NCBI GenBank assembly: GCA_023453025.1
Contig: JAEXUD010000014.1
Span: forward strand, 1 to 64,000
Reading direction: 5' to 3'
DNA from: Bacillota bacterium
GTDB lineage: Bacteria > Bacillota > Clostridia > Tissierellales > Sedimentibacteraceae
DNA: 64,000 nt
Shown: one piece after another, positions 46,594-54,654 of the stretch
How the letters are laid out: the number at the start of each line of letters is the position of its first letter
Position numbering within the stretch: position 1 is the stretch's first letter
The notes under the pieces: model-generated
The model's database searches: none
Seen by the model: only the letters and a program-made list of their open reading frames with translations
Told to the model about the DNA's origin: nothing
Program-made: the position numbers and the translations under genes

Positions 46594-46852
46594 TTATATA
46601 ATATTTTTAGTCTTTTCAAAATAAAAGGATTCCAAAAAATCAGCGTCTTTAGTAAATGCTTTTAAATCATCCATTTCATTGTTTGTCACTACCTTACCCT
46701 CATCAATTATGGTGAGTCTTCCTGAAAATTCTTCTAACTCCTGTAAAACATGAGATGACAAAATTATTATGCTGTTCTTGCTTAATTCCTTTAAAATATT
46801 TTTTGCCGTTCTGCGTTCACCGGGATCTAAGGAGTTAAACTGCTCATCCAAT
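46594..46852 (-). pseudogene. Truncated copy of the ABC ATPase gene
   Basis: The C-terminal ~84 residues (SLDPGERRTAKNILKE ... FYFEKTKNII) nearly match the ATPase at 43729, with Walker A, the signature and Walker B lost. The open frame extends to 46923 through unrelated sequence (MFYYIYSLAQKF...), a chance fusion. It cannot hydrolyse ATP. Confidence 0.85.
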
Positions 46853-46923
46853 TCTCCAACTATCTCTAACCGGACTTTCTTACGAAGAAACTTTTGCGCT
46901 AAACTATATATATAATAGAACAA

Positions 46924-47194
46924 GCTGTAACAACTGATGTATTGAAGAATACAATGATAGCAATATAGGAAAGGTAAATGACGAAATCAACAGAAAGTAT
47001 TTTGTTATCTGAAAACCCTTGACGACCAAAATATAGTATATATATTCAAAATGAGGTCATGGATTTTTGGGTTTTTCTTCATAAAGTGCATCTCCATTTC
47101 ATAACAGCTAAATATTCGTTGAGATAATCACATTCTTTAAATGTAAACATATACATATCAAATGTATATAAATGCAGGTTTTAATTGAATAACA
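46924..47194. other. Gene-free gap before fmt
   Basis: No homology to the repeats and no convincing gene. A 17-codon hydrophobic frame (MRSWIFGFFFIK..) at about 47053 lacks a ribosome site. Confidence 0.45.
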
Positions 47195-47265
47195 GGGAGC
47201 TAACCGTTTATTCGGCAGTTCCTTTTGTTAAGTTAATTATTAATGCAGCTAGAAAATATTGTCAA
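47195..47265 (-). promoter_or_regulatory. Orphan antitoxin promoter and hairpin (module 4 relic) at the fmt stop
   Basis: GGAGCTAACCG...CGGCAGTTCC (47196-47222) and the TTGACA box (47265-47260) are kept. An inserted base changes the -10 region to AATAAT at an 18-base spacing (or TAATAA at 17). The toxin gene and the terminal hairpin are absent. Confidence 0.7.
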
Positions 47266-47278
47266 GCAATGAATTTTC

Positions 47279-48208
47279 TCAATTCAGCACTATGTGTTCC
47301 GGAAATTTATTTCCTCTCAGGTATGCGTCAATCTTCATTTTGTTTTTCCCGGGCATCTGGATTTCTTTTAATATTACGACTCCGTCAGCCGCTGCAACAT
47401 ATATGCCGTCGTTGCCGGCCTTTAGTATATATCCCGGTTCGTGATTTGTTTTTTCATTGGTATATTTTGATTCATACACTTTAACAGACTTGTCATCCAT
47501 TGTAAAATATGCTGTAGGCCATGGAGACAGTCCCCTGATTAGGTCATGGATATTCTTTGCGCCTGAATTCCAGTTTATCCTTCGGTTTTCGTTATTAAAC
47601 ATAGGTGCGTAGTCAGAAATCGAATCGTCCTGTTTTTCAGGAACTATTTCGTTTCTTTCAAGACCGTCAAGTGTTTCAATTAAAAGCTTTGCACCTGTGT
47701 GCATTAAAATATCATGGAGATTACCCACATTCATTTCCTCATCTATTTCAACCTCTGCCTTTAACAGCATATCTCCCGTATCAAGACCCACGTCCATTTT
47801 CATGGTTGTTACACCTGTCTTTGTTTCTCCGTTGATGATGGCCCAGTTTAACGGAGCAGCACCTCTTAATTTAGGCAGCAGGGAAGCATGAACATTGATA
47901 CAGCCGTATTTTGGCAGCTCCAATATTTCCTTGTTTAATATTTGTCCGTAAGCAACAACTATTATTGCATCCGGATTGTATGATTTTAACACTTCAATAT
48001 TTTCTTGTTTTTTGATTTTATCCGGCTGAAAAACAGGCAGACCTAACTGTTCAGCAGCTTCCTTTATCTCTGACTTCTTGAGTTTCTTGCCTCTTCCTGA
48101 GGGCTTGTCGGGCTGGGTAACAACAAGCTGTATATTATGCCCCTTCTCGTGAAGCATCTTTAATGCTGGTACTGCAAACTCCGGTGTTCCCATAAAAATT
48201 ACGTTCAT
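47279..48208 (-). CDS. fmt: Methionyl-tRNA formyltransferase
   Basis: A 309-aa enzyme that formylates initiator Met-tRNA. It shows FMGTPEFAVPAL, the folate-site SLLPKLRGAAPLNWAI, and GVTTMKMDVGLDTGDML. Its C-terminal domain ends KFPEHIVLN. I chose the Met at 48208 behind AGGTGATG; the frame starts at 48223. Normally def is next to it; here the nitrogenase-like cluster intervenes. Its last codons are the sequence repeated at the three TA modules. Confidence 0.95.
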   Translation of the reverse strand: MNVIFMGTPEFAVPALKMLHEKGHNIQLVVTQPDKPSGRGKKLKKSEIKEAAEQLGLPVFQPDKIKKQENIEVLKSYNPDAIIVVAYGQILNKEILELPKYGCINVHASLLPKLRGAAPLNWAIINGETKTGVTTMKMDVGLDTGDMLLKAEVEIDEEMNVGNLHDILMHTGAKLLIETLDGLERNEIVPEKQDDSISDYAPMFNNENRRINWNSGAKNIHDLIRGLSPWPTAYFTMDDKSVKVYESKYTNEKTNHEPGYILKAGNDGIYVAAADGVVILKEIQMPGKNKMKIDAYLRGNKFPEHIVLN

Positions 48209-48268
48209 ATCATCACCTGGCATCCATTTTATTTAATATATCTTAATAAAAATCTACCACATTAAATG

Positions 48269-48305
48269 AAAAAAATCAAATAAACAATTAAACATTTGTT
48301 TATTT
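48269..48305 (-). terminator. Terminator of the nitrogenase-like operon
   Basis: AAATAAACAAA pairs with TTGTTTATTT on the minus strand and is followed by GATTTTTTT, five bases after the last gene. Confidence 0.85.
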
Positions 48306-48309
48306 AAGC

Positions 48310-49545
48310 TTAATCTATGCTGCTCACAGCCTCATTAATCCATAATTCCGCAAGGTTAATTGCACCTCGAAAGCCTACAAAAGGCGGAACATATGGATTT
48401 ATCCTCCATTTTTCATCCGGGTTGGAAATTTGAAGCATCCTACTGCGCCCTGCCCATTCTAATACCTCTGCATTTGCCATAAGTATACCTTCTTTTTGTT
48501 CTGATATCTTTTGCATTAATTGTTCTTCAGTAAAATAAGGAAGCTCTTGGCTGGACATTTCGGGATTATCGCACCAGCATGTACCCTTAGGCAGATCAAG
48601 CTCGCCGCACCCGAATCCAAGAATACCATTTACAACATCAGCGTGAGCTCCCATAGAAAGCTGTACTTCCTCCGGATGATCACTAACAAGATGGCGGAAT
48701 GTAGGTTTAACAGGTGAAATCAGTCGTGAAGCTTCTTCACGCCGGCTGCTGATAAAGTAAGCATCCGGCATTATATCCAGTATCCTTGCAATATTCTCTA
48801 TCCATTGCACGGTTCCATCTATGCCATAAGGCCGGCCTGTAAAATACTTAGTTTCAAATTTTTTTTGCAGCAGCTTTGCCGCCGGCTCCCCCTCCCGGCG
48901 CAGCACCAGATTGATATGCGCACCTCCCATTTTTTCAATAATATCAACAGAAGTGTCTGATGTCATTATGCACAGAGGTTTCATGTTAAATGCTCCCTCC
49001 ATGATTCGCACTATTTCATTTGCATCAGCATGAAAATTGAAAAGGTCAGCACATGAACCTATCAGGTTAAATGTCGGTTCGGGTGTTTTGTCTGTTTCAG
49101 CAGGAAGAGTTCCGGCAAGAAGCAGCAGAGCTTCCTGTATTCCCCTGTGCTGTGTTACGTCGAACCCTCCATAGCCAAAGGGAATCAGGCGTATATCCGG
49201 ATATAACGGCTGCAGTTCCTCACAGATGGCAGGAAGGTCTGTTCCTATTATCTGAGGAACGGAAGACGGAATCAGGAAAATAACCTTTGCGGAAGTATTT
49301 TTTGTTACATAGTCAATTGTTTTGCGTATGCGTTCTATTCCTCCCAGCGCTATATCTGTTTCATCAATATGAGTAGAATACAGTCCGCATGCCTTAGGTA
49401 CACCGGCTCGGTTAAGAAAGGCTCTGGCATAGAGCATATGCCCCATGCATCCATATTCAACGAGAGCGGCATCCCTGACGGATGCCAGAGTCCATAGAAT
49501 CCCCATACGCCCTGAGGGCATTGGTTTAAATTTATGCAATCCCAT
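48310..49545 (-). CDS. Nitrogenase component 1-like protein B (NifD/K superfamily)
   Basis: About 411 aa from the Met at 49545 (MGLHKFKPMPSG), eight bases after AAGGAAGG. The frame to 49584 lacks a site. Fold-typical stretches are YGCMGHMLYAR, GTVQWIENIARIL and GFGCGELDLP. Cysteines at the first two P-cluster positions are kept (46 and 66 in the long frame), but the third is IPSSVPQIIG where NifD/K-type proteins have Cys. It overlaps its partner by 14 bases, so they are coupled. Probably a subunit of a heteromeric reductase fed by the NifH-like protein. Substrate unknown. Confidence 0.82.
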   Translation of the reverse strand: MGLHKFKPMPSGRMGILWTLASVRDAALVEYGCMGHMLYARAFLNRAGVPKACGLYSTHIDETDIALGGIERIRKTIDYVTKNTSAKVIFLIPSSVPQIIGTDLPAICEELQPLYPDIRLIPFGYGGFDVTQHRGIQEALLLLAGTLPAETDKTPEPTFNLIGSCADLFNFHADANEIVRIMEGAFNMKPLCIMTSDTSVDIIEKMGGAHINLVLRREGEPAAKLLQKKFETKYFTGRPYGIDGTVQWIENIARILDIMPDAYFISSRREEASRLISPVKPTFRHLVSDHPEEVQLSMGAHADVVNGILGFGCGELDLPKGTCWCDNPEMSSQELPYFTEEQLMQKISEQKEGILMANAEVLEWAGRSRMLQISNPDEKWRINPYVPPFVGFRGAINLAELWINEAVSSID

Positions 49546-50836
49546 TTTCCAGACCTTCCTTTTCTGATAATTTACGATTGTCAAATATTTGAAGTATGTT
49601 ATTCAGCAAATAGCTTGTGCGTTCGTATCCTATCTGCCCATATAAATTATGGATATCTAAAACATGAGTAAAATCAAGCTTCTCTTCTGACAAATATCCA
49701 AAGTAGATATCCGGCGACAGCCTTTCTATAACAGTTATATCCGAATTGTTATTTACCATATGGCACACAGGAGGATTGCAGCCTTTTGATGTCAGCTCTT
49801 TTATATATATTTTGTCATCCGGGTATACTTCCTCCATATGGAGAAGCAGCGGCTCCATACCCAGTCCGGCAAGATAGGAAGCAAATGGCACAACCATTGC
49901 AGGTCCTATAAATGCAGAAACAAACTTAAGACCCGTCAGTTTCTTTTTCGCTTTTTCCTGCATATATAAAGTATACTGCCTGTCTTTCTCAAATTCATTT
50001 CCACATTCAACACCCAGCTTTTCCTCAATCTCTCCATAGGCCCTGTCAATTTCGGATACATCGTATATATTATGCAGGCTGATGTATGGAATGCTGAATT
50101 TTTGTTCCATCATTACAGCCAGAGGCTGTGTATAGGGCGATACAACAATATTTGCGGCAGCATCTGCCCCATAAATAAATTCATCCAGTGAAGAGTCTAG
50201 TGCGAGAAATCGCAGGGAAAATCCTTTTTGCTTCAATAAAGAAAAAATTGCGGGCATAGATACATGTTCTTCCTCCGGAGAACGCCCCAGTACATTTACA
50301 GTGTTTAAGGAGGTCTCTCTTTTTCCCATGAGGTTTCCAAGAGCCAGCAGTGTTTTCCACGAGCCTGAAGGATAGCTGTTACACTTGAAATGCCCCATCA
50401 GAACAAAGGTCAGGCGAGCTTTTATCTCCGGCTGCACTTCATATATGATACCTTCAATATCCTCCCCGATAAGCTCCGGTACACAGGTTACAATAATTAA
50501 AACCGCTTTTGCTCCGGCCATATCCATTTTTTTGAGGGTATCGACTATACCATCCCTGCATCCAAATACCACTTCATGAGAATCCAACACATACATCCAG
50601 TGTAATTCGCCGTTTTTCCCAACTGCCTTTGGAATTACCATACGGCCGTAGGTAGCGCACTCAGGCGTTCCTATAACCAATGTTGATAGCCCCTTTATCT
50701 TTCTTGAAAAAGCCAATGCCGTATGCATTGGACAGTGATTTCCCGGAAAAGAAGCAGGAGTCAAAAACTTAACACCGGAATTAGATTTTATTGCCGATAA
50801 TTTTTTGAGATGTTTCAATTCATTCAATTCATTCAT
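49532..50836 (-). CDS. Nitrogenase component 1-like protein A (NifD/K superfamily)
   Basis: A 434-aa protein with three P-cluster-type cysteines: Cys35 in GNHCPMH, Cys60 in GTPECATYGR and Cys118 in VTCVPELIGEDI. The FeMo-co ligands of NifD (a late Cys and His pair) are not evident. It overlaps the NifH-like gene by eight bases. In characterised relatives (BchN/B, CfbD, MarD/K) such proteins take electrons from the Fe protein and reduce a bound substrate, often a tetrapyrrole. The exact reaction cannot be read from sequence. Confidence 0.85.
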   Translation of the reverse strand: MNELNELKHLKKLSAIKSNSGVKFLTPASFPGNHCPMHTALAFSRKIKGLSTLVIGTPECATYGRMVIPKAVGKNGELHWMYVLDSHEVVFGCRDGIVDTLKKMDMAGAKAVLIIVTCVPELIGEDIEGIIYEVQPEIKARLTFVLMGHFKCNSYPSGSWKTLLALGNLMGKRETSLNTVNVLGRSPEEEHVSMPAIFSLLKQKGFSLRFLALDSSLDEFIYGADAAANIVVSPYTQPLAVMMEQKFSIPYISLHNIYDVSEIDRAYGEIEEKLGVECGNEFEKDRQYTLYMQEKAKKKLTGLKFVSAFIGPAMVVPFASYLAGLGMEPLLLHMEEVYPDDKIYIKELTSKGCNPPVCHMVNNNSDITVIERLSPDIYFGYLSEEKLDFTHVLDIHNLYGQIGYERTSYLLNNILQIFDNRKLSEKEGLENGIA

Positions 50837-51587
50837 TGTTCTTATCTCCCTCTAACAAAAGCTTTGCAAGAGATGTGTAATGAACAGCCATTTCGGAGCC
50901 GGGAAACGCTTCTACAACTGTCTTGCCATCTGCTTCCGCTTGCTGAACAAGAGCATGGCGGGGCAGACGATAAATTATTTCTGTTTCGATTTCTGCAGCT
51001 GCCTTGTCCACCAGCTCATTTTCGTTTTCTATATTTTTAGCGTTGAGAATAAGCCCTCTCAGAGATGCGTAGCCTCTTTTGCCGAAGCTTTTGACCGCAT
51101 GAGAGATGTTGGCTGCCGCATACAGAGACATCATTTCCCCGGAAGTTACTATAAATACTTCATCTGCATATCCTCCTCTTATGGGCATGGCAAAACCTCC
51201 GCATACCACGTCACCCAATACGTCATAAAGCACAACATCCGGTTTATAGACTTCAAAGGCATCTAATTCTTCCAGTTTTTCAAAAGCCGTAATGATTCCC
51301 CTGCCGGCACAGCCTACTCCCGGAACCGGTCCTCCTGATTCTACGCATAAAACTCCGGTGGTACTTTTTACTACAAGAGCATTTAAATCTGCATCTCCTT
51401 TTTCCCTCAGGGTATCCAGCACAGTAGGGATATTTTTGCCTCCTGTAAGGTTGCGTGTGGAATCAGCTTTGGGGTCGCATCCGATCTGCATTACAGTAAG
51501 CCCCATGGCTGCCATAGCTGCTGATATATTTGATACGGTAGTAGATTTACCGATACCGCCTTTACCATAGACTGCAATTTTCTTCAT
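50829..51587 (-). CDS. NifH-like iron protein (ATP-dependent reductase component)
   Basis: A 252-aa P-loop protein. The deviant Walker A GKGGIGKST spans 8-16, the switch region IGCDPKADST is at 35-44, and both 4Fe-4S ligands are kept: Cys93 in GVGCAGRG and Cys129 in DVVCGGF. It should be a homodimer with one bridging cluster that delivers low-potential electrons on ATP hydrolysis. It is shorter than NifH (~290 aa) and resembles the BchL/CfbC-type groups. No nifB, nifE/N or nifV is near. It overlaps the ATPase gene by 26 bases, tying it to the importer. Confidence 0.9.
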   Translation of the reverse strand: MKKIAVYGKGGIGKSTTVSNISAAMAAMGLTVMQIGCDPKADSTRNLTGGKNIPTVLDTLREKGDADLNALVVKSTTGVLCVESGGPVPGVGCAGRGIITAFEKLEELDAFEVYKPDVVLYDVLGDVVCGGFAMPIRGGYADEVFIVTSGEMMSLYAAANISHAVKSFGKRGYASLRGLILNAKNIENENELVDKAAAEIETEIIYRLPRHALVQQAEADGKTVVEAFPGSEMAVHYTSLAKLLLEGDKNNE

Positions 51588-52401
51588 TTACACACCCTCC
51601 GCATTCATTATCGCTTATTTTTATAAGGTCGTAAAAAATACAGGCAGGACAGCCTGTACGAGGTTCCTTTACAATTTCTGCATCAATATTAAATGTTTCT
51701 TTCAGAACCTGAGGTATCATAACTTGCTGGGGAGTGCCGTGGCTGATAATATTTCCGCACCGGATTGCTATCATATAATCGGCAAATCTGGAGGCCATAT
51801 TCAAATCATGAAGAACCATGACTATTGTACACCCCTGCTCTCTGTTAAGCCTGTATAAAAGCTCCAGCACCTCCAGCTGATAAGACATATCCAGATACGT
51901 GGTGGGTTCATCCAATAAAATCAAATCCGTCTGCTGAGCCAATGCCATAGCAATCCAGACTCTCTGCCGCTGTCCTCCGGAAAGATTATCCACTGCTTTT
52001 GTTTCGTGTTCAGTAAGCTTTGTAACCTCTAATGCCCATTGAATAATTTTTTTATCTTCAGCCCTTAATTTCCCGAACCCTTTTTGGTGGGGGAATCTTC
52101 CATAGGCTATCAGCTCTCCCACGGTGAGACCTGCAGGAGCTTGAGGCGATTGAGGGAGTATAGCCATTTTCTGTGCAATTTCTTTTGTTGATAAGCATTG
52201 TATATCCTCTCCGTTTAAATACACCGCACCCCCTTTTGGTTTGAGTATACGTCCTACAGCTTTCAGGACAGTGGATTTGCCGCAGCCGTTAGAACCGATA
52301 ATGGCAGTAATTCTTCCGCGGGGTATCTCAATATCCAGATTGTCCACCACAAGATTATCTTCATAAGCAACTGCCAGATTTTTTGTTGTAATGCTGTTCA
52401 T
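51562..52401 (-). CDS. Iron-chelate/cobalamin-type ABC importer ATPase with Cys-rich tail
   Basis: A 279-aa FecE/FhuC-type ATPase. Walker A is GSNGCGKST, the signature LSGGQRQR, Walker B LILLDEP, and the H-loop VLHDLN. The C-terminal ~30 residues add five cysteines (251, 254, 267, 270, 276; CPAC, CGGC, C), the last three coded within or next to the overlap with the NifH-like gene. Relatives often have one CP.C but not the later CxxC. It energises the two FecCD permeases. Confidence 0.9.
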   Translation of the reverse strand: MNSITTKNLAVAYEDNLVVDNLDIEIPRGRITAIIGSNGCGKSTVLKAVGRILKPKGGAVYLNGEDIQCLSTKEIAQKMAILPQSPQAPAGLTVGELIAYGRFPHQKGFGKLRAEDKKIIQWALEVTKLTEHETKAVDNLSGGQRQRVWIAMALAQQTDLILLDEPTTYLDMSYQLEVLELLYRLNREQGCTIVMVLHDLNMASRFADYMIAIRCGNIISHGTPQQVMIPQVLKETFNIDAEIVKEPRTGCPACIFYDLIKISDNECGGCVNEENCSLW

Positions 52402-52416
52402 AGTTTGTCTCCTTTA

Positions 52417-53466
52417 TTATTTGCTTTTTGCCAGAAGGTATAGAAAATAAGGCGCTCCTATAATTGCCACCATAATACCTGCAGGAATCTCTGAAGGCTG
52501 CACAATTACTCTGGCTATTGTATCGGCTGCAGAAACCAGTACTGCTCCAACCATTGCGCAGACAGGCAGCAGGACTCTATGTCCGGGTCCCACCAGTTTT
52601 CTTGCAAGATGTGGAGAAATCAACCCTACAAAGCTGATACTGCCGCTTACGGCTACACAGGATGCAGCTAAAGCAGCTGCAGCTCCGAGAAGCCTGCGGC
52701 GTTCTTTTTCCACCGATACCCCCAGCCCATATGCAATATCGTCTCCTAATGTCAATACATCAAGAATTCGGAATTTCATCATTACATAGGGGATTAAAAT
52801 CAAAAGCCAAGGCAGCAGAGCCATTACAAATTTCCAGTTGGAACCCCATATGCTTCCTGCCTGCCATGCTGCCACAAAATCAAACTGAGTTTCATCCAGT
52901 TTTATTATCAACACAATAGTTAAAGCCGAAATACCTGCCTGCACAGCTATTCCCGTAAGAATCAGGCGCATAGGAGCAATACCTTCACCTTTTTTGAAAG
53001 CTATGGCATAAATGATTATTGACGTGATTCCTGCTCCGATAAATGCAAGAAAAGGCAGAGTGAATACCGATAAAAAGGATTTTGCTCCGAAAAACAGTGC
53101 ATACAGGATTACCATCATTCCTGCTCCTGAATTAATGCCAAGCAATCCCGGATCCGCCAGCGCATTTCTGGAAATTCCCTGTATTATACATCCGGAAAGA
53201 GCCAGTCCTGCGCCAATAAGCATGGATATGACAATTCTCGGCAGCCTGAAGTCAAACAAAATCAGATTTTCATTATGAGTGCCGCCCCCAAATAAGGTGC
53301 GAAGCGTATCAAAGGGAGTAAGCTTTGTATATCCTGTATTCATGCTTATAAAAAAAGACAATATTAATAAAATCCCGCAGCCCAGTAGAATTGCGGTATT
53401 ACGGTAAGCAATTTTTCTTTTGCGCTCTTCATTTTTTTGATGCATTGCTGTCTGGTCATTATTCAT
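52417..53466 (-). CDS. FecCD-type permease B of an iron-chelate importer
   Basis: A 349-aa BtuC/FecCD membrane protein with ~10 helices. It has the family blocks RLPRIVISMLIGAGLALSGCIIQG, NPLADPGLLGI-like NALADPGLLGIN, and SFVGLISPHLARKLVG. The start overlaps the previous stop (TAATG) behind AAAGGAGG. It pairs with permease A as a heterodimer in this family. Cargo may be an Fe-siderophore, heme or corrinoid. Confidence 0.92.
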   Translation of the reverse strand: MNNDQTAMHQKNEERKRKIAYRNTAILLGCGILLILSFFISMNTGYTKLTPFDTLRTLFGGGTHNENLILFDFRLPRIVISMLIGAGLALSGCIIQGISRNALADPGLLGINSGAGMMVILYALFFGAKSFLSVFTLPFLAFIGAGITSIIIYAIAFKKGEGIAPMRLILTGIAVQAGISALTIVLIIKLDETQFDFVAAWQAGSIWGSNWKFVMALLPWLLILIPYVMMKFRILDVLTLGDDIAYGLGVSVEKERRRLLGAAAALAASCVAVSGSISFVGLISPHLARKLVGPGHRVLLPVCAMVGAVLVSAADTIARVIVQPSEIPAGIMVAIIGAPYFLYLLAKSK

Positions 53467-54509
53467 TACATTGCCCTCCTTTGCTTTCGTGCAAGATAAA
53501 GGAAGAATGGAACACCCACAAGTGCAATCAACGCACCTAGTGGAGTTTCAAAGGGCGGATTGAGAGTTCTGGAGCCTAAATCTGCCAGCACAACCAGCAT
53601 AGCTCCTAAGACTGCTGAAGAAGGTATTACCCAGCGGTAATCCACCCCCACAAGAAAGCGAGCAAAATGAGGTATTATCAATCCAACAAATCCGACGGCA
53701 CCCACAACGGATACGGCTGCTCCCGCCAGAATAAGCACAATTATAGAGCACAGTGCATTTACTGCAGCCGTGTTCAGCCCAAGCCCCTTTGCAGTTTCCT
53801 CTCCAAGGCTTAACAGAGAAATCGAACGTGAGAGTGCTATGGCTCCCAAAAGAGCACCTGCAACCCACGGGAGCATGATGTGTATCTGTTCCCAGCTGGA
53901 ACCTGCCACACCTCCTGCGGTCCAGAACATAACATTTTGTGCCACATCAAAATATATGGCAATTCCCTGACTGAGAGCCGCAAGCAGTGAGCTTACCGCT
54001 GCTCCTGCAAGAACCAGCCGCATGGGAGTGACCCCTCCTTTTCTGACAGATGCTGTACCGTTCACCAAGACTGCACCAAAAGCAGCCCCCGCAAAGGAAA
54101 ACAGTATTATTTTTATATATTTCATTCCCGGGAAAAAAGCGAAGCATATTGACAGCGCAAATCCTGCTCCTGCGTTAAGACCCATAAGCCCGGAATCTGC
54201 AAGAGGATTTCCGGTAGTTCCCTGCATAATAGCTCCGGATACCGCAAATGCCGCTCCTACCAAAGCGCTTGCAATGACACGCGGCAATCTCAAATCAATG
54301 ATAATCAGATGACGGGTATCATCAGGGTTAAAATTAAAAAATGCCTCCCACACTGCACTTATGGGTATCTGTGCCGCTCCCCTTGTTATTGAAAAGGACA
54401 TGAGCAGAAAAAGAACCGCCGGTCCAATTAATATGATAATAAGAGCCGCCCAGATTCGGCTGTTGTATTTAGCTTGTATCGGTTGTACCGATACATTATG
54501 TTCATTCAT
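53466..54509 (-). CDS. FecCD-type permease A of an iron-chelate importer
   Basis: About 347 aa from the Met at 54509 (MNEHNVSVQ), 11 bases after AAGGAGG; the frame to 54608 gives an unlikely 33-residue extension. It carries RLPRVIASALVGAAFAVSGAIMQG, NPLADSGLMGLNAGA, and GFVGLIIPHFARFLVG. It is a close cousin of the next gene. Confidence 0.92.
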   Translation of the reverse strand: MNEHNVSVQPIQAKYNSRIWAALIIILIGPAVLFLLMSFSITRGAAQIPISAVWEAFFNFNPDDTRHLIIIDLRLPRVIASALVGAAFAVSGAIMQGTTGNPLADSGLMGLNAGAGFALSICFAFFPGMKYIKIILFSFAGAAFGAVLVNGTASVRKGGVTPMRLVLAGAAVSSLLAALSQGIAIYFDVAQNVMFWTAGGVAGSSWEQIHIMLPWVAGALLGAIALSRSISLLSLGEETAKGLGLNTAAVNALCSIIVLILAGAAVSVVGAVGFVGLIIPHFARFLVGVDYRWVIPSSAVLGAMLVVLADLGSRTLNPPFETPLGALIALVGVPFFLYLARKQRRAM

Positions 54510-54654
54510 TAGATGATTTGCCTCCTTGATACTGTCCCTGTATGCTGTCGATGAAAAACATAACTCAAAGCCGCAGTCATACAAAAAAAGTGCAAAAACC
54601 GTGCGCATACTATCCGAACAATCTGCGCCCGGTTTTTAAATGTAGTTAACTGTT

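Larger units (their letters stand above)
45870..46852. repeat. Direct repeat, right copy (~0.95 kb)
   Basis: Matches 43031-43983. Homology stops abruptly inside the ATPase gene at CTCATCCAAT, after which the sequence is unrelated. Confidence 0.75.

Noticed and set aside
47053..47106. 17-codon hydrophobic peptide as a fifth toxin
   Set aside because: It has no ribosome site, and its sequence is unlike the 26-aa toxins.
48310..51587. Nitrogen fixation operon (nifHDK)
   Set aside because: The NifH-like protein is short, one component 1 protein lacks a P-cluster Cys, FeMo-co ligands are not evident, and no nifB/E/N/V genes are present. The linked genes import iron chelates.
53548..54147. Cys-rich minus-strand frames inside the permease A gene
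   Set aside because: They are shadows of the permease frame with no ribosome site, and their composition is that of shifted codons.
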